64,000 nt of DNA from Conchiformibius sp. (GCA_029984035.1 JASBYJ010000010.1:1-64000); one strand, 5' to 3'; shown: positions 33,924-42,895, counted from the stretch's first letter. The notes: generated from the letters alone by a model not told the origin. A program made the numbers and translations.

Positions 33924-34928
33924 TTAACGGTATTGCCGCATCCATTCCGACAATTTCTCGGCTCTTAAACAAGCATCCCGATATTTGCCAAAATGCTTGC
34001 GGATGGTTTTGTATTCGACAAAATGAATATTGTCCAAATGATTTTCAGGAATGTCCAACCCCCTTTCTATATCGAAAATCATAAATAAAAAAGCATGTTC
34101 AGGACCAAACCACACCAAAAAACGCCCCCGTCTGTCGAGTCGCCACACTTTTGTAACGGATCCAAGAATATCTGCCGGCACTATCTTTTTTTTCCAACCT
34201 TTGGTACAGCAGATAGCGCTTGGGCTGGTAATCACAATGCTTTTGGCTGATGCATAATCAGGATCGTATGATGAATTGGAGAAAGCAAACATACCGAGCC
34301 GCAACGGCCGGTTGGATTCTTCTCTGTATGTCGTATCCTGCATAACCAGCCCGTGGGGTGTTTCATCTTCCTCAGGAGTGCCTAAAGCATAGGCATTGAC
34401 ATCATATATACTGGTATATCGGCAATCCGCGGCATTTTTGCAATACGGAAGATATTTTCTTGTCGGCGAACCCATGACGGCACTATTGCGGTGGCTAAAA
34501 TCATTCATGACCACCGAATTTTTCAAAATGGCATTCGCTATCCGGTAAGACCATCCGTTCTTATCGGTTTTAAGGAAGGTATTTTCTCCCTGTTCGGCAA
34601 TCGTGCCGTTTTCGAGATTGATGAGCACATAATGGTCTTCATTGAAGTTGAGTGCATAATAGGTATTGTCTTGGATGATGACTTCAGTGTAGTAATGCTG
34701 GGGGAGCTTATCCAATTCGGGGAAATAAACAGCCTTGATTTTTTGATTGTTGAAGGAAATTTCTTTCCGTTCAATAATGTCATCATCACTTAATTTGGCA
34801 GGGGCTTGGGTATCGATTGCGGATGACGGGACGGAGAGGTTTTGCCCGCTCGGCAGCTTGGCGGGGGAAATAGGTTCGGAGCAGTATGACAATGAACTTA
34901 AAAAAGCGATAAGCAATATATTTTTCAT
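33924..34928 (-). CDS. hypothetical exported protein, possible lipoprotein
   Basis: A 334-residue protein of unknown family. MKNILLIAFLSSLSYC is a short signal whose Cys16 could be lipidated, although Tyr at -1 is unusual for a lipobox. The mature part begins SEPISPAKLPSG and contains beta-rich segments (IKAVYFPELDKLPQHYYTEV, HYVLINLENGTIAEQGENTF) that look like a metre-like sheet domain, then VTKVWRLDRRGRFLVWFGPE. Codon use is AT-rich. 47 bases downstream of the 34976 lipoprotein gene on the same strand, so probably cotranscribed. Confidence 0.72.
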   Translation of the reverse strand: MKNILLIAFLSSLSYCSEPISPAKLPSGQNLSVPSSAIDTQAPAKLSDDDIIERKEISFNNQKIKAVYFPELDKLPQHYYTEVIIQDNTYYALNFNEDHYVLINLENGTIAEQGENTFLKTDKNGWSYRIANAILKNSVVMNDFSHRNSAVMGSPTRKYLPYCKNAADCRYTSIYDVNAYALGTPEEDETPHGLVMQDTTYREESNRPLRLGMFAFSNSSYDPDYASAKSIVITSPSAICCTKGWKKKIVPADILGSVTKVWRLDRRGRFLVWFGPEHAFLFMIFDIERGLDIPENHLDNIHFVEYKTIRKHFGKYRDACLRAEKLSEWMRQYR

Positions 34929-34975
34929 TTCCGTTCCCCGTATATGCTGTGTGTCATCACAATTCTCCTAAAAGC

Positions 34976-35323
34976 TTATTTAAAAATAAATTCAATAGCC
35001 GGTTCGGGTTTAAAAAACATTTCTACATATTCCTCTTGACTCTGTTTAAAGAATTCTACATGAACAGTGATATGATATTTTTTATGAAGCAAATAAGCCT
35101 GTTGGCTTACAAATGGAATAGAATTTTCACAAAATGAAAAAATAGAAATGCTTATTCCTTCCGAATTTTGACTGAACCAAATTTTTTCACAATCTGTTTT
35201 TTGATAAATATGCTTGTATCCTTTAGCAAACTCCAAACCTACATGATGATAGGTTCTATCTTCACAACCGGTTAATAATATTAGTGAAATAAATAAAAAA
35301 TACGGTAATATTTTGAATTCCAT
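34976..35323 (-). CDS. hypothetical lipoprotein
   Basis: A 115-residue protein with a clear lipoprotein signal: MEFKILPYFLFISLILLTGC, lipobox LLTGC with Cys20. The mature domain of 95 residues (YHHVGLEFAKGYKHIYQKTD, then ISIFSFCENSIPFVSQQAYL) is not one I can name. An AGGAG site precedes the ATG. First gene of the AT-rich minus-strand cluster, just downstream of the protein remnant at 35.4-35.64 kb. Small lipoproteins in this position are sometimes periplasmic immunity proteins, but nothing in the sequence proves it. Confidence 0.75.
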   Translation of the reverse strand: MEFKILPYFLFISLILLTGCEDRTYHHVGLEFAKGYKHIYQKTDCEKIWFSQNSEGISISIFSFCENSIPFVSQQAYLLHKKYHITVHVEFFKQSQEEYVEMFFKPEPAIEFIFK

Positions 35324-35413
35324 AAAATACTCCTAAATCAGGGGGCGGCTGGCGTAACCTGTATGCTTGCAGCCACGCGTTCTTTATTTCATCACCGATT
35401 CTATTTCTGACTT

Positions 35414-35640
35414 TCAGCCGGCGTAGTAGCCGTAAGCAGCGTTGGTGTGTGGCTGTTGCAAGTACGGCTCAATACTATATTCACAATTCCATTGTAAATT
35501 TTCACCTGTACTGTTTTTATAGAGTCCAAGAAGGTATTTACCCAATTCACGCCCAGTCATGCTACCAATAGTAGCGCCAGCCGCACCTGTTGCTATGCTT
35601 GCAAATCCGCCGCCAGCTCAGCCTTCAGCCAGTTCTCCAA
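35414..35640 (-). pseudogene. C-terminal remnant of a larger protein with a glycine-zipper segment
   Basis: On the minus strand an uninterrupted stretch of about 68 codons reads FASIATGAAGATIGSMTGRE, then LGKYLLGLYKNSTGENLQW and a stop at 35414-35416. It has no start codon. The alanine/glycine-rich part is glycine-zipper-like. Upstream, a frame change leads to LENWLKAELAADLQA. So this is the frameshifted tail of a larger gene, maybe a secreted or toxin-like protein. Confidence 0.5.
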
Positions 35641-35914
35641 CTTAAGCCTGCCCAGATGGGATACAGGCAACTCAGGCTGCCGTTAGCGAAAGAGTTGTAA
35701 ACTTATTTATAGACAATCCTGCTCCACATATATGCGGGAAGGCTTCCATCAATACTTAAGATTTAAATCGGATAATCATATTTATGAAATTTATCATTTC
35801 ATGGAAATGTAGTTCTGCGTAATTGTTTTTTCAACCATGTTTGTTTCCGGTTAAACGCAAGATGCTTTCAGGCAGCCTGAAAGCCTATCTCGCATCTTCA
35901 AGCTACCCTGAAAT
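35641..35914. other. intergenic region before the YeiH-type gene
   Basis: AT-rich, with an uptake palindrome GCTTTCAGG-CAG-CCTGAAAGC at 35864-35884 that probably ends the YeiH-type gene (minus strand). No frame recognised. Confidence 0.45.
35864..35884 (-). terminator. uptake palindrome, probable terminator of the YeiH-type gene
   Basis: GCTTTCAGG and CCTGAAAGC around CAG, 31 bases past the stop of the exporter gene on the minus strand. Confidence 0.5.
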
Positions 35915-36937
35915 TTATCCAAACACTATCAAGGCAAGCGCATTTACTGCATAACCGCCCAACAATAGAAATGCCGCCAACACTGCGGCGAGCATCAGCG
36001 GTTTGATGCCTGCCTGCCGCACTGCGGCGGCTTGGGTACGCAAGCCTAATGCCGCCATGGCCATAGCGAGCAGAAAAGTGTCCAACTCTATTAAAGTGTT
36101 TACCCATGTTTGCGGCAGCAGTGCCAACGAATTGAAACCGGCAACGGTGATAAAACCGAACACGAACCATGGTATGACGATTTTGCCTGTATTGCCGTGT
36201 GTGTCGGGGCGGCGGCGTGTCAGCCATGCGCCCAGAAGCAGGAGAAAGGGTGCCAGCAGCATGACGCGCAACATTTTTTCAATCACGGCGGTAGCGGCGG
36301 CGGTATCGCTCACGGCGTTGCCTGCCACCACTACTTGCGCCACCTCATGTACGGTCGAGCCGACATACAGCCCGTAGCCATATTCATCCAAACCCAGAAT
36401 CGGATAAAGCAGCGGATAAAGAAACATTGCCAGCGTGCCGAATACCACTACCGTGGCAACGGCTACGGCGGTTTTGTGCGTATCGCCTTTGACTACCGGC
36501 TCTGCCCCCATTACCGCCGCTGCTCCGCATATCGATGCGCCTGCGCCGATAAGCAGGGCGGTGTCTTCATCCATGTGCAGCCGTTTGCCCGCCCACAGGG
36601 CGAGCGCGAATGTAGCGGCTATCATGATGACGTCAATCAATAATCCCAGCAGTCCGACCTGCATCATTTGGGTTAAGGTGATGCGGAAGCCGTATAGTAT
36701 GATGCCGATACGCAGCAGCCGGGAACGGGAAAAATCGACACCTGCGTCCGTTCGGGCGGCCATGCTGGGGAAGACGGTATTGCCCAGAATGATGCCGCAC
36801 ACAATCGCCAATGTGAGTGCGCCGATGCCCCAGTTGTGCAGTTGCGGCAGTTGCGAGAGCATCATGCAGGCAGTTGCTAAAGCAGCGGAAAGCAATAAAC
36901 CCGATATCATGCGGGAGGGGTGGGATAGGGTTGTCAT
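35915..36937 (-). CDS. YeiH/UPF0324 family membrane protein, putative sulfate exporter
   Basis: A 340-residue inner-membrane protein with about ten helices, matching UPF0324: AIVCGIILGNTVFPSM, GVDFSRSRLLRIGIILYGFR, AGKRLHMDEDTALLIGAGAS, then ICGAAAVMGAEPVVKGD, and YVGSTVHEVAQVVVAG. These conserved polar motifs inside helices are typical of the family. Members are annotated as sulfate exporters on genetic evidence in a few bacteria; the substrate here is not shown. Minus strand, monocistronic, terminated by an uptake palindrome. Confidence 0.92.
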   Translation of the reverse strand: MTTLSHPSRMISGLLLSAALATACMMLSQLPQLHNWGIGALTLAIVCGIILGNTVFPSMAARTDAGVDFSRSRLLRIGIILYGFRITLTQMMQVGLLGLLIDVIMIAATFALALWAGKRLHMDEDTALLIGAGASICGAAAVMGAEPVVKGDTHKTAVAVATVVVFGTLAMFLYPLLYPILGLDEYGYGLYVGSTVHEVAQVVVAGNAVSDTAAATAVIEKMLRVMLLAPFLLLLGAWLTRRRPDTHGNTGKIVIPWFVFGFITVAGFNSLALLPQTWVNTLIELDTFLLAMAMAALGLRTQAAAVRQAGIKPLMLAAVLAAFLLLGGYAVNALALIVFG

Positions 36938-37054
36938 GGTATTTGTCCTATTGTTGGAGATGGGGATTACCCATTCAAAAGCGTATGGCGGCTTGCCGGC
37001 GGGGATGCATCGTGTTACTTGCGGTTTGCGGCCATATCACGGTTTGAATCCTGT

Positions 37055-38119
37055 TTAATCCGAATGGGGAAGGTTTGGGTTTTCAGGCAGCCTTTTGCGT
37101 ATGGCTGCTATTTGAAAGTCTGCCGAAGCCGTCAATGCGGTACTGATGTTTTCGTAGAGAAGGACGGTTTTGACGGCGGCATCTTTGCCGCCTTCCAAAC
37201 AGAAAGTGTCGAAAATAGTGTCGCCGCTTTGCTGTCGCAGGGTGAAACGCAGTCCGTAGCGGAAATTCAAGATTTTTATCGGGCGGATGTGTTTGATTTC
37301 CTGCCATGTCGCATAACGGCGGCTTTTGCGTTTGAGTAGGGAAAAAGAGGGGTCGATACGGATACCTTTCGTGTTCAATTGGATAACGGGTTGGCGGTGA
37401 AACAGTGCCGAAAAGCACTCTGCCGTCCATATCAAGCTAACGATGCCGAGAATGAAGGCAGCGGCACACGTCGGCAATGATACGGCACCGTTCGGTGCGG
37501 CCAACCCCCGGTATGCGGATACGGTGGAAAATACCGACAGGCCGAAGGATAGCAATCCGTATGTCAGCGTACGCAACAGGCTGTAACGGAAGGATATGTT
37601 TTTTTCGGGATAACGCGGTTGCGCCCGCGATTGGATGAATCCTACCGTCAGCCATGAGAATACATATGATGTGTCTGCCAGTAATTCGGTTTCCAGAATC
37701 AGCGGCGGTTGCGTTTTGCCGCGATACATACAATACGCGTGGCGGGAAATCAGCGATATGCCGTTGATTTCCTCCCATGCGGCTTGCCATTGCCGCGCGT
37801 TGGGGTGCGAAGCGGCGGGGGCGTTTACATAAATACCGTGTTTGTCTGCGGACACGACTGGCTCTTTTACGGATAAAGCCCGTATGGTGCGGTGTATATT
37901 TTTAGCGCCGAAAAATATCGATATTGCACCAATGCATAACAGCGGCACGCTGAACAAGGCAAAAATTTTGTTCGGTTCCCTGCCGAGCATATAGGCAATC
38001 GGGATGAGGGCAAGCCCCGACAGAATGAAAAGCGTTCGGACAAATAGCGATTTCAACACGCGGCTCGGGCTGTAGGGTATCGATATGGGCGCGTTATGTG
38101 GCGGTTTCAGATTATCCAT
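37055..38119 (-). CDS. hypothetical membrane protein with internal duplication
   Basis: A 354-residue protein of unknown family made of two similar halves. Each half has a two-helix hairpin (SLFVRTLFILSGLALIPIAY plus FSVPLLCIGAISIFFGA; later YGLLSFGLSVFSTVSAY plus AFILGIVSLIWTAECFSAL) followed by a PH-like beta segment opening with a GIY/GIR strand and a conserved Trp: DKHGIYVNAP..AAWEEINGISLI and NTKGIRIDPSF..TWQEIKHIRPI. The duplication is visible in sequence; the PH-like fold is inference. The ATG at 38119 has a plausible start context. Its terminator is not obvious. Confidence 0.75.
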   Translation of the reverse strand: MDNLKPPHNAPISIPYSPSRVLKSLFVRTLFILSGLALIPIAYMLGREPNKIFALFSVPLLCIGAISIFFGAKNIHRTIRALSVKEPVVSADKHGIYVNAPAASHPNARQWQAAWEEINGISLISRHAYCMYRGKTQPPLILETELLADTSYVFSWLTVGFIQSRAQPRYPEKNISFRYSLLRTLTYGLLSFGLSVFSTVSAYRGLAAPNGAVSLPTCAAAFILGIVSLIWTAECFSALFHRQPVIQLNTKGIRIDPSFSLLKRKSRRYATWQEIKHIRPIKILNFRYGLRFTLRQQSGDTIFDTFCLEGGKDAAVKTVLLYENISTALTASADFQIAAIRKRLPENPNLPHSD

Positions 38120-38309
38120 ACTGAATCTTTCGAGTGTTGTGCGGCGGTAATCTGCGGCGTATGGGATTTGAAGCGGTATGGTTCGGGTTCGGCGGCAGTT
38201 CGGGCTGCCTGAAAGGTATGTACGTGCGGCAATGTGTTTAAAGTTCGAGCGGTTTTTTGATTTGGCCCGCCCGATGGCATTCGGTTGGCGGCCATTTCGT
38301 CAGACGGTT

Positions 38310-38345
38310 GGATTCAGGCAGCCTGAAAAGTCGGGATAGTGTGTT
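38310..38345 (+). repeat. 36-base direct repeat containing an uptake sequence, copy 1
   Basis: GGATTCAGGCAGCCTGAAAA then GTCGGGATAGTGTGTT; repeated at 38376-38411 with two substitutions, one of them the centre of the uptake palindrome. Spacing between starts is 66 bases. Confidence 0.8.
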
Positions 38346-38375
38346 CGAATTGGTGGCGGTGGCACAGCAGACCCG

Positions 38376-38411
38376 GGATTCAGGCTGCCTGAAAAATCGG
38401 GATAGTGTGTT
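38376..38411 (+). repeat. 36-base direct repeat containing an uptake sequence, copy 2
   Basis: GGATTCAGGCTGCCTGAAAA then ATCGGGATAGTGTGTT. Partner of 38310-38345; the two copies have the uptake core in opposite orientation. Confidence 0.8.
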
Positions 38412-38442
38412 GCAATGTGACGGATTGGTGTCGCCCGTATAA

Positions 38443-38482
38443 AAGGCTGCCTGAAAGATTGGAAATGCTTTCAGGCAGCCTT
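38443..38482 (-). terminator. uptake-sequence hairpin terminator of the glutamate-synthase-like gene
   Basis: AAGGCTGCCTGAAAG and CTTTCAGGCAGCCTT pair perfectly over 15 bases just past the stop (minus strand). Confidence 0.7.
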
Positions 38483-38485
38483 GCT

Positions 38486-40171
38486 TTATGACTGCTCTCT
38501 GCGGTTTTGCGCGTTAATCAGCTCATCGGCGATATTCATGGCTTGGAAGCTGTCGGGGTCGGCGAGTTTCCACATGTCGTCCAATACTTTGCGGCCGCTG
38601 TTGCCGGTGAGCAGGCTGCCGTTGCCGATAAATTGGTAGTGTTCCGACAGCAGTTTGATCCAGCCGTCCGGTTGGCGGCGGACGATATGGTGCGGTTGCA
38701 GTTGCGAAGGGTGTTCCAAACCTGCGCTGCCGACAATGTCGGCCAATGCTTTGAGAGTATTGGCATGGAAGTTTTTCACGCGCTGGGATTTGTCGGGAAT
38801 GTCGAGGGCTTTTTGGCGCGAAGGGTCTTGGGTGGCGACACCGGTGGGGCATTTGTTGGTGTGGCAGGAGCGCGATTGGATGCAGCCTACGGCAAACATG
38901 AAACCGCGTGCGCTGTTGCACCAGTCGGCACCCAAACCCATCATTTTGGCAATGTCAAAACCGCTGATGATTTTGCCGGATACGCCGACTTTGATTTTGT
39001 CGCGGATGCCTGCGCCTATCAGCGTGTTTTGCACGAATATCAGGGCATCGACCAGCGGCATGCCGACACTGTCCATGAATTCTACGGGAGCGGCTCCCGT
39101 TCCGCCTTCCGCGCCGTCCACAACGATAAAGTCGGGGTAGTTGTCTTCTTCCATCATGGCTTTGACAATCGCCATAAATTCCCAAGGCATACCGATGCAG
39201 AGTTTGAAGCCTACGGGTTTGCCGCCCGAGAGTTCGCGCAATTGCTGCCAGAATTTGACCAATTCGCGCGGCGTGGAGAATTCGGGGTGGGTGGAAGGAG
39301 AAATGCAGTCTTTGCCTTGAGGAATGTCGCGGGTGGCCGCGATTTCGGCAGTGATTTTGGAAGCGGGCAGCACGCCGCCTTTACCCGGTTTGGCTCCTTG
39401 CGACAGTTTGATTTCTATCATTTTGACTTGTTCCAGCGCGGCACGCTGCCTGAAAGTTTCGGGATTGAAACGTCCGTGTTGGTCGCGGCAGCCGAAATAG
39501 GCCGTACCCAGTTCCCAAATCAGGTCGCCGCCGTGTTTTTGGTGGTAGGGGCTGATGCTGCCTTCACCTGTGTCGTGGGCGAAGCCGCCCATTTTCGCGC
39601 CTTTGTTCAGGGCTTCGATGGCGGCGGCGGACAACGAGCCGAAACTCATGGCGGAAATGTTGAATACGGATAAGTCATAGGGTTTCAGGCAGCGTTCGTT
39701 GCCGATGCGTACGCGGAAATTGTGGTCTTCTATTTTGTGGCTGTTGCCCGAATGCAGAAACCATTCGCTGCCGGTTTTGTGTAGGTCGTTCAGGCTGCCG
39801 AAGGCGGTGGTGCTGTCGAGATTTTTGGCGCGTTGGTAAACGATGGAACGCTGTTGGCGCGAAAACGGTACTTCTTCTTGGTCGCCTTCGAGAAAGTATT
39901 GGCGGATTTCGGGGCGGAAGTTTTCCAGCAAAAAGCGGATATGTCCGCCGATGGGATAGTTGCGCAAAATGGCGTGGCGTTTTTGCTTCATGTCGTACAC
40001 GCCGAGAACAAGGAAGGCGGCGCAAACGGCAGCCAGCCACCAAATGCCGAGCAAGAGGGCAATCGGCAGCAGGACGGCAAAACCGACTATCAGTCCGTAG
40101 CGCGGCATAACGAGAAAGCCGAAATTGGCGGAATTGCTGTTGTTGGGCTTGGGGTGTGAAGAGGATGTCAT
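38486..40171 (-). CDS. FMN-binding glutamate synthase family protein
   Basis: A 561-residue membrane-attached protein. Two N-terminal helices (YGLIVGFAVLLPIALLLGIWWLAAVCAAFLVLG, residues 25-57, cited in part) precede a glutamate-synthase central/FMN domain: SVFNISAMSFGSLSAAAIEAL, LSQGAKPGKGGVLP, IVVDGAEGGTGAAPVEF, ARGFMFAVGCIQSRSCH and CPTGVATQDP. The Cys trio SCHTNKCPTG resembles the 3Fe-4S ligands of GOGAT. The amidotransferase domain is missing, so it is not a complete glutamate synthase. The family's reaction is not established; the domain suggests an FMN/Fe-S oxidoreductase at the inner membrane. Monocistronic. Confidence 0.9.
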   Translation of the reverse strand: MTSSSHPKPNNSNSANFGFLVMPRYGLIVGFAVLLPIALLLGIWWLAAVCAAFLVLGVYDMKQKRHAILRNYPIGGHIRFLLENFRPEIRQYFLEGDQEEVPFSRQQRSIVYQRAKNLDSTTAFGSLNDLHKTGSEWFLHSGNSHKIEDHNFRVRIGNERCLKPYDLSVFNISAMSFGSLSAAAIEALNKGAKMGGFAHDTGEGSISPYHQKHGGDLIWELGTAYFGCRDQHGRFNPETFRQRAALEQVKMIEIKLSQGAKPGKGGVLPASKITAEIAATRDIPQGKDCISPSTHPEFSTPRELVKFWQQLRELSGGKPVGFKLCIGMPWEFMAIVKAMMEEDNYPDFIVVDGAEGGTGAAPVEFMDSVGMPLVDALIFVQNTLIGAGIRDKIKVGVSGKIISGFDIAKMMGLGADWCNSARGFMFAVGCIQSRSCHTNKCPTGVATQDPSRQKALDIPDKSQRVKNFHANTLKALADIVGSAGLEHPSQLQPHHIVRRQPDGWIKLLSEHYQFIGNGSLLTGNSGRKVLDDMWKLADPDSFQAMNIADELINAQNRREQS

Positions 40172-40451
40172 GGCAAGGTTCCGTATGGGATTGGCGGGCG
40201 GCTTGCCGCTGATGGCGGCGTTGCGTACAGAAACGAAAACAAGTGTTTGAACTTAATTTCTTATTGTACTGTTTATTGGCGCGTCTGCCAAAACGGCAGC
40301 CGCATGCGGAGAGTAAATGTTACGGTTTCGGCCAAACGTTGGCTTAAAGGTTTTCAGGCAGCCTTTTGCCGGCGGGGCGGAGCGTTCGGGCGGTAACGGT
40401 TTCAAAGCGAATCGGCTATAATCCTTACCGACAGACGATATGGACACACGC

Positions 40452-42317
40452 ATGAATATTTTTTACGAAGAAGGCGGCCAGTTCAAAGTGGCGGCCGTGG
40501 TGCAGAAAAACGACAACAGCTACCAAGCCGACACGCAAAGCGGCAAACGCGCCAAAATCAAAGCCGGTAATGTGTTTTTGGAATTCGACGGCGATATGGA
40601 CGCATTTTTGTCGGACGCGCAGCGCGAAGCGGCGGAAATCGACACCGAACTGTTGTGGGAATGCTGCGGTACGGAAGAATTCACCGCCGAACACGCTGCG
40701 GCCGAATATTTCGGCGGTCGGCCTTCCGCGCCGCATATTGCCGCCGTATTGGTGGCACTGTATGCCGCGCCTATGTATTTTCACAAGAAAAACAAAGGTG
40801 TGTTTAAAGCCGCGCCTGAAGATATTCTCAAGCAGGCATTGGCCGCCATCGAACGGAAAAAACAGCAGGAAGCGCAAATACAGGCATGGGCGGACGAATT
40901 GGTTTCAGGCAGGCTGCCTGAAAGCATGGCAGGCGAATTGGCAACTGTTTTGCATGCGCCCGACAAGCAGTCGTTAGCCTATAAGGCCTTTCACAAAGCC
41001 GCCGATAATTTGAAAATGTCCGCCTATGAATTGGCGAAACATTGCGGCGGCATTCATTCTTTGGAGCAATACCTGTTGCAGGGTTTTGCCGTGAAGCATT
41101 TCCCGCAGGGTACGGGTTTTGCCGATATTTCTCTGCCCTGTCTGCCCGAGCTGCCTGTGGCGGCATCGGTGCGGGCCTTTTCGATAGACGATGCGTCCAC
41201 TACCGAAATCGATGATGCTTTGAGCGTACAGGATTTGGGCGGCGGAGCCAAGCGCATCGGTATTCATATTGCCGCGCCCGCATTGGGCGTTCAGGCAGGC
41301 AGCGAGATAGAGAATGTCGTGCAGGACAGGCAAAGTACGGTGTATTTCCCGGGCGGGAAAATCACCATGCTGCCTGAAAACTGGATTGCTGCCTTCAGTT
41401 TGGACGAAGGGGCGTTGCGCCCTGCTTTCAGCATTTATTTTGATGCGGATGCGGACGGCGGATTGTCCGAACCGGTGAGCCGCATCGAGCGTGTGGAGAT
41501 TGTCCGCAATTTGCGTATTGAGGAGATTGAACCGTATTTCAACAGCGAAAGCGGCATAGGAGCCGCCGACAATCCGCAGTTTCCGTTTCATGCCGAGATG
41601 ATTTACCTGCACGGTTTGGCGGTGGCGCAGCAGAAAAAACGCGAGCGTTACGAAGAAAACGTGCCGAAGAAATACGATTACAGCATCGAATTGGCCGCAG
41701 ACCGCACCGTCCGCATCGGCAAACGGGAGCGCGGTTCGCCGATTGATACCGTGGTCAGCGAAATGATGATTTTGGCTAACAGCGCATGGGCGGAACTTTT
41801 GGATGAAAACGGAACGGGCGGCTTGTTCCGCGTGCAGCCGCCTTTGGGCAGGGTGCGTATGAGTACGAAAGCCGAAGCGCACAGCGGCATGAATTTAAGT
41901 CATTACGGCTGGTTTACCTCTCCCTTGCGCCGCGCCGCCGACTGTATCAACCAGCGGCAGCTTTACAGCCTGCTCGATAACACGGTTGCCCCGCGTTATG
42001 CCGCTGACGACAATATGCTGTTTGCCGCATTAAGCCGTTTTGAAACCGCCCACGCGGCCTATGGCGATTTTCAGGCAGCCATGGAAGCGTATTGGTCGCT
42101 GGTGTGGTTGGAGCAGGAGCAAGTTCGTGAACTTCATGCCGTTATTTTGAAAGATGATTTGGTGCGGATAGACGGCTTGCCTTTGGTGGCGCGTGTGAGC
42201 GGGATTCCTGCGGGTACGTTGCCGCGCACGATGATTAAGGTGGCGGTCGGCGAAGTGGATAGTGAAAAACAGTGGCTGGCTTTGCGTTATGTGAATGTCG
42301 TGCCGCAGGCTGCCTGA
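40452..42317 (+). CDS. RNB-domain ribonuclease (RNase II family)
   Basis: A 621-residue exoribonuclease. The catalytic RNB domain starts near residue 230: VRAFSIDDASTTEIDDALSV, with the Mg-binding acidic cluster, and FSLDEGALRPAFSIYFDAD. A later part contains RVQPPLGRVRMSTKAEAHSGMN, LSHYGWFTSPLRRAADCINQRQ, the active-site Arg stretch. The N-terminal region (MNIFYEEGGQFKVAAVVQKND) is the family start, so I place the ATG at 40452, four codons into the open frame. It degrades RNA 3' to 5'. Cold-shock and S1 domains are weak or absent, as in shorter neisserial members. Confidence 0.9.
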   Translation: MNIFYEEGGQFKVAAVVQKNDNSYQADTQSGKRAKIKAGNVFLEFDGDMDAFLSDAQREAAEIDTELLWECCGTEEFTAEHAAAEYFGGRPSAPHIAAVLVALYAAPMYFHKKNKGVFKAAPEDILKQALAAIERKKQQEAQIQAWADELVSGRLPESMAGELATVLHAPDKQSLAYKAFHKAADNLKMSAYELAKHCGGIHSLEQYLLQGFAVKHFPQGTGFADISLPCLPELPVAASVRAFSIDDASTTEIDDALSVQDLGGGAKRIGIHIAAPALGVQAGSEIENVVQDRQSTVYFPGGKITMLPENWIAAFSLDEGALRPAFSIYFDADADGGLSEPVSRIERVEIVRNLRIEEIEPYFNSESGIGAADNPQFPFHAEMIYLHGLAVAQQKKRERYEENVPKKYDYSIELAADRTVRIGKRERGSPIDTVVSEMMILANSAWAELLDENGTGGLFRVQPPLGRVRMSTKAEAHSGMNLSHYGWFTSPLRRAADCINQRQLYSLLDNTVAPRYAADDNMLFAALSRFETAHAAYGDFQAAMEAYWSLVWLEQEQVRELHAVILKDDLVRIDGLPLVARVSGIPAGTLPRTMIKVAVGEVDSEKQWLALRYVNVVPQAA

Positions 42318-42356
42318 AAACGGACGGCGCGCCTGTTCAGTGCGGGATATTGCGTA

Positions 42357-42606
42357 TGTTCAAAATCATTTTCCATGTGTGTCAGATGGTTGTATTGGTA
42401 CGTTGTTTTTGTGGTTTCCGTTCGGTGTGCGTTTCGTTTGGTTCAAGCTGCCGGCCGCTTTCTTGGTTTTGGGCTGTTGTCTGTTTTTTGTCTTTGCGCT
42501 GTATGCCGCCGTTCAGCCAACCTGCAACGCATACGGGCTTATACGGTTTGCCGCTTCTCATGTATTGGCAATCGGAATCGAGTCCGCAGAGTATTCCGGG
42601 CGATAA
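42357..42606 (+). pseudogene. possible frameshifted small membrane protein
   Basis: Joining MFKIIFHVCQMVVL with the next frame GTLFLWFPFGVRFVWFKLP and AAFLVLGCCLFFVFALYAAV would give a protein of about 80 residues with two membrane helices. One base is out of register near 42400. No family recognised. Confidence 0.35.
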
Positions 42607-42692
42607 AAATTTCAAAAGCTGTATGTTGGATTAGTTGGCGGAAAGATGATGCGGCGGTTTGGCATCCCCAATTCCACGGCTGCCTGAAAAAT

Positions 42693-42833
42693 TTACCGCC
42701 AGCCGTGTTTTTGTGATTTGATGAATTGCAACGATAGGCTGCGATAGGTTCGCATGATGTATGCGAATGCCCGTTTCATTTTCTGATGCCGTGCCGCGAT
42801 AGCTTGAAGCGCAATTTTTGCGGTGCCTTTCAT
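42693..42833 (-). CDS. possible small basic protein of 46 residues
   Basis: An ATG-initiated frame on the minus strand, rich in Lys, Arg and aromatic residues (KIALQAIAARHQKMKRAFAY, then RSLSLQFIKSQKHGWR). No clear ribosome site. It could be a genuine small protein, a degraded gene tail or chance. I do not recognise it. Confidence 0.25.
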   Translation of the reverse strand: MKGTAKIALQAIAARHQKMKRAFAYIMRTYRSLSLQFIKSQKHGWR

Positions 42834-42895
42834 TTCTGGCTGCCTGAAATGCTGCGGATAAGTTTGTTTTTTATGCCTGCTGCGGTATGAAGGCA

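Larger units (their letters stand above)
38120..38485. other. intergenic region with repeated uptake units
   Basis: Contains a pair of 36-base direct repeats (listed) and several uptake sequences; no gene. Confidence 0.5.

Noticed and set aside
33071..35323. Maf-type toxin-immunity island
   Set aside because: Neither a MafA/MafB-like sequence nor the DUF1020 or intein-like features are seen; only the general layout is similar.
38310..38411. Possible CRISPR array from regularly recurring repeats
   Set aside because: The repeats are uptake sequences with irregular spacing, no constant spacer length and no cas genes.
38507..39673. 388-codon plus-strand frame opposite the glutamate-synthase-like gene
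   Set aside because: Antisense shadow of the real gene with biased composition and no motif.
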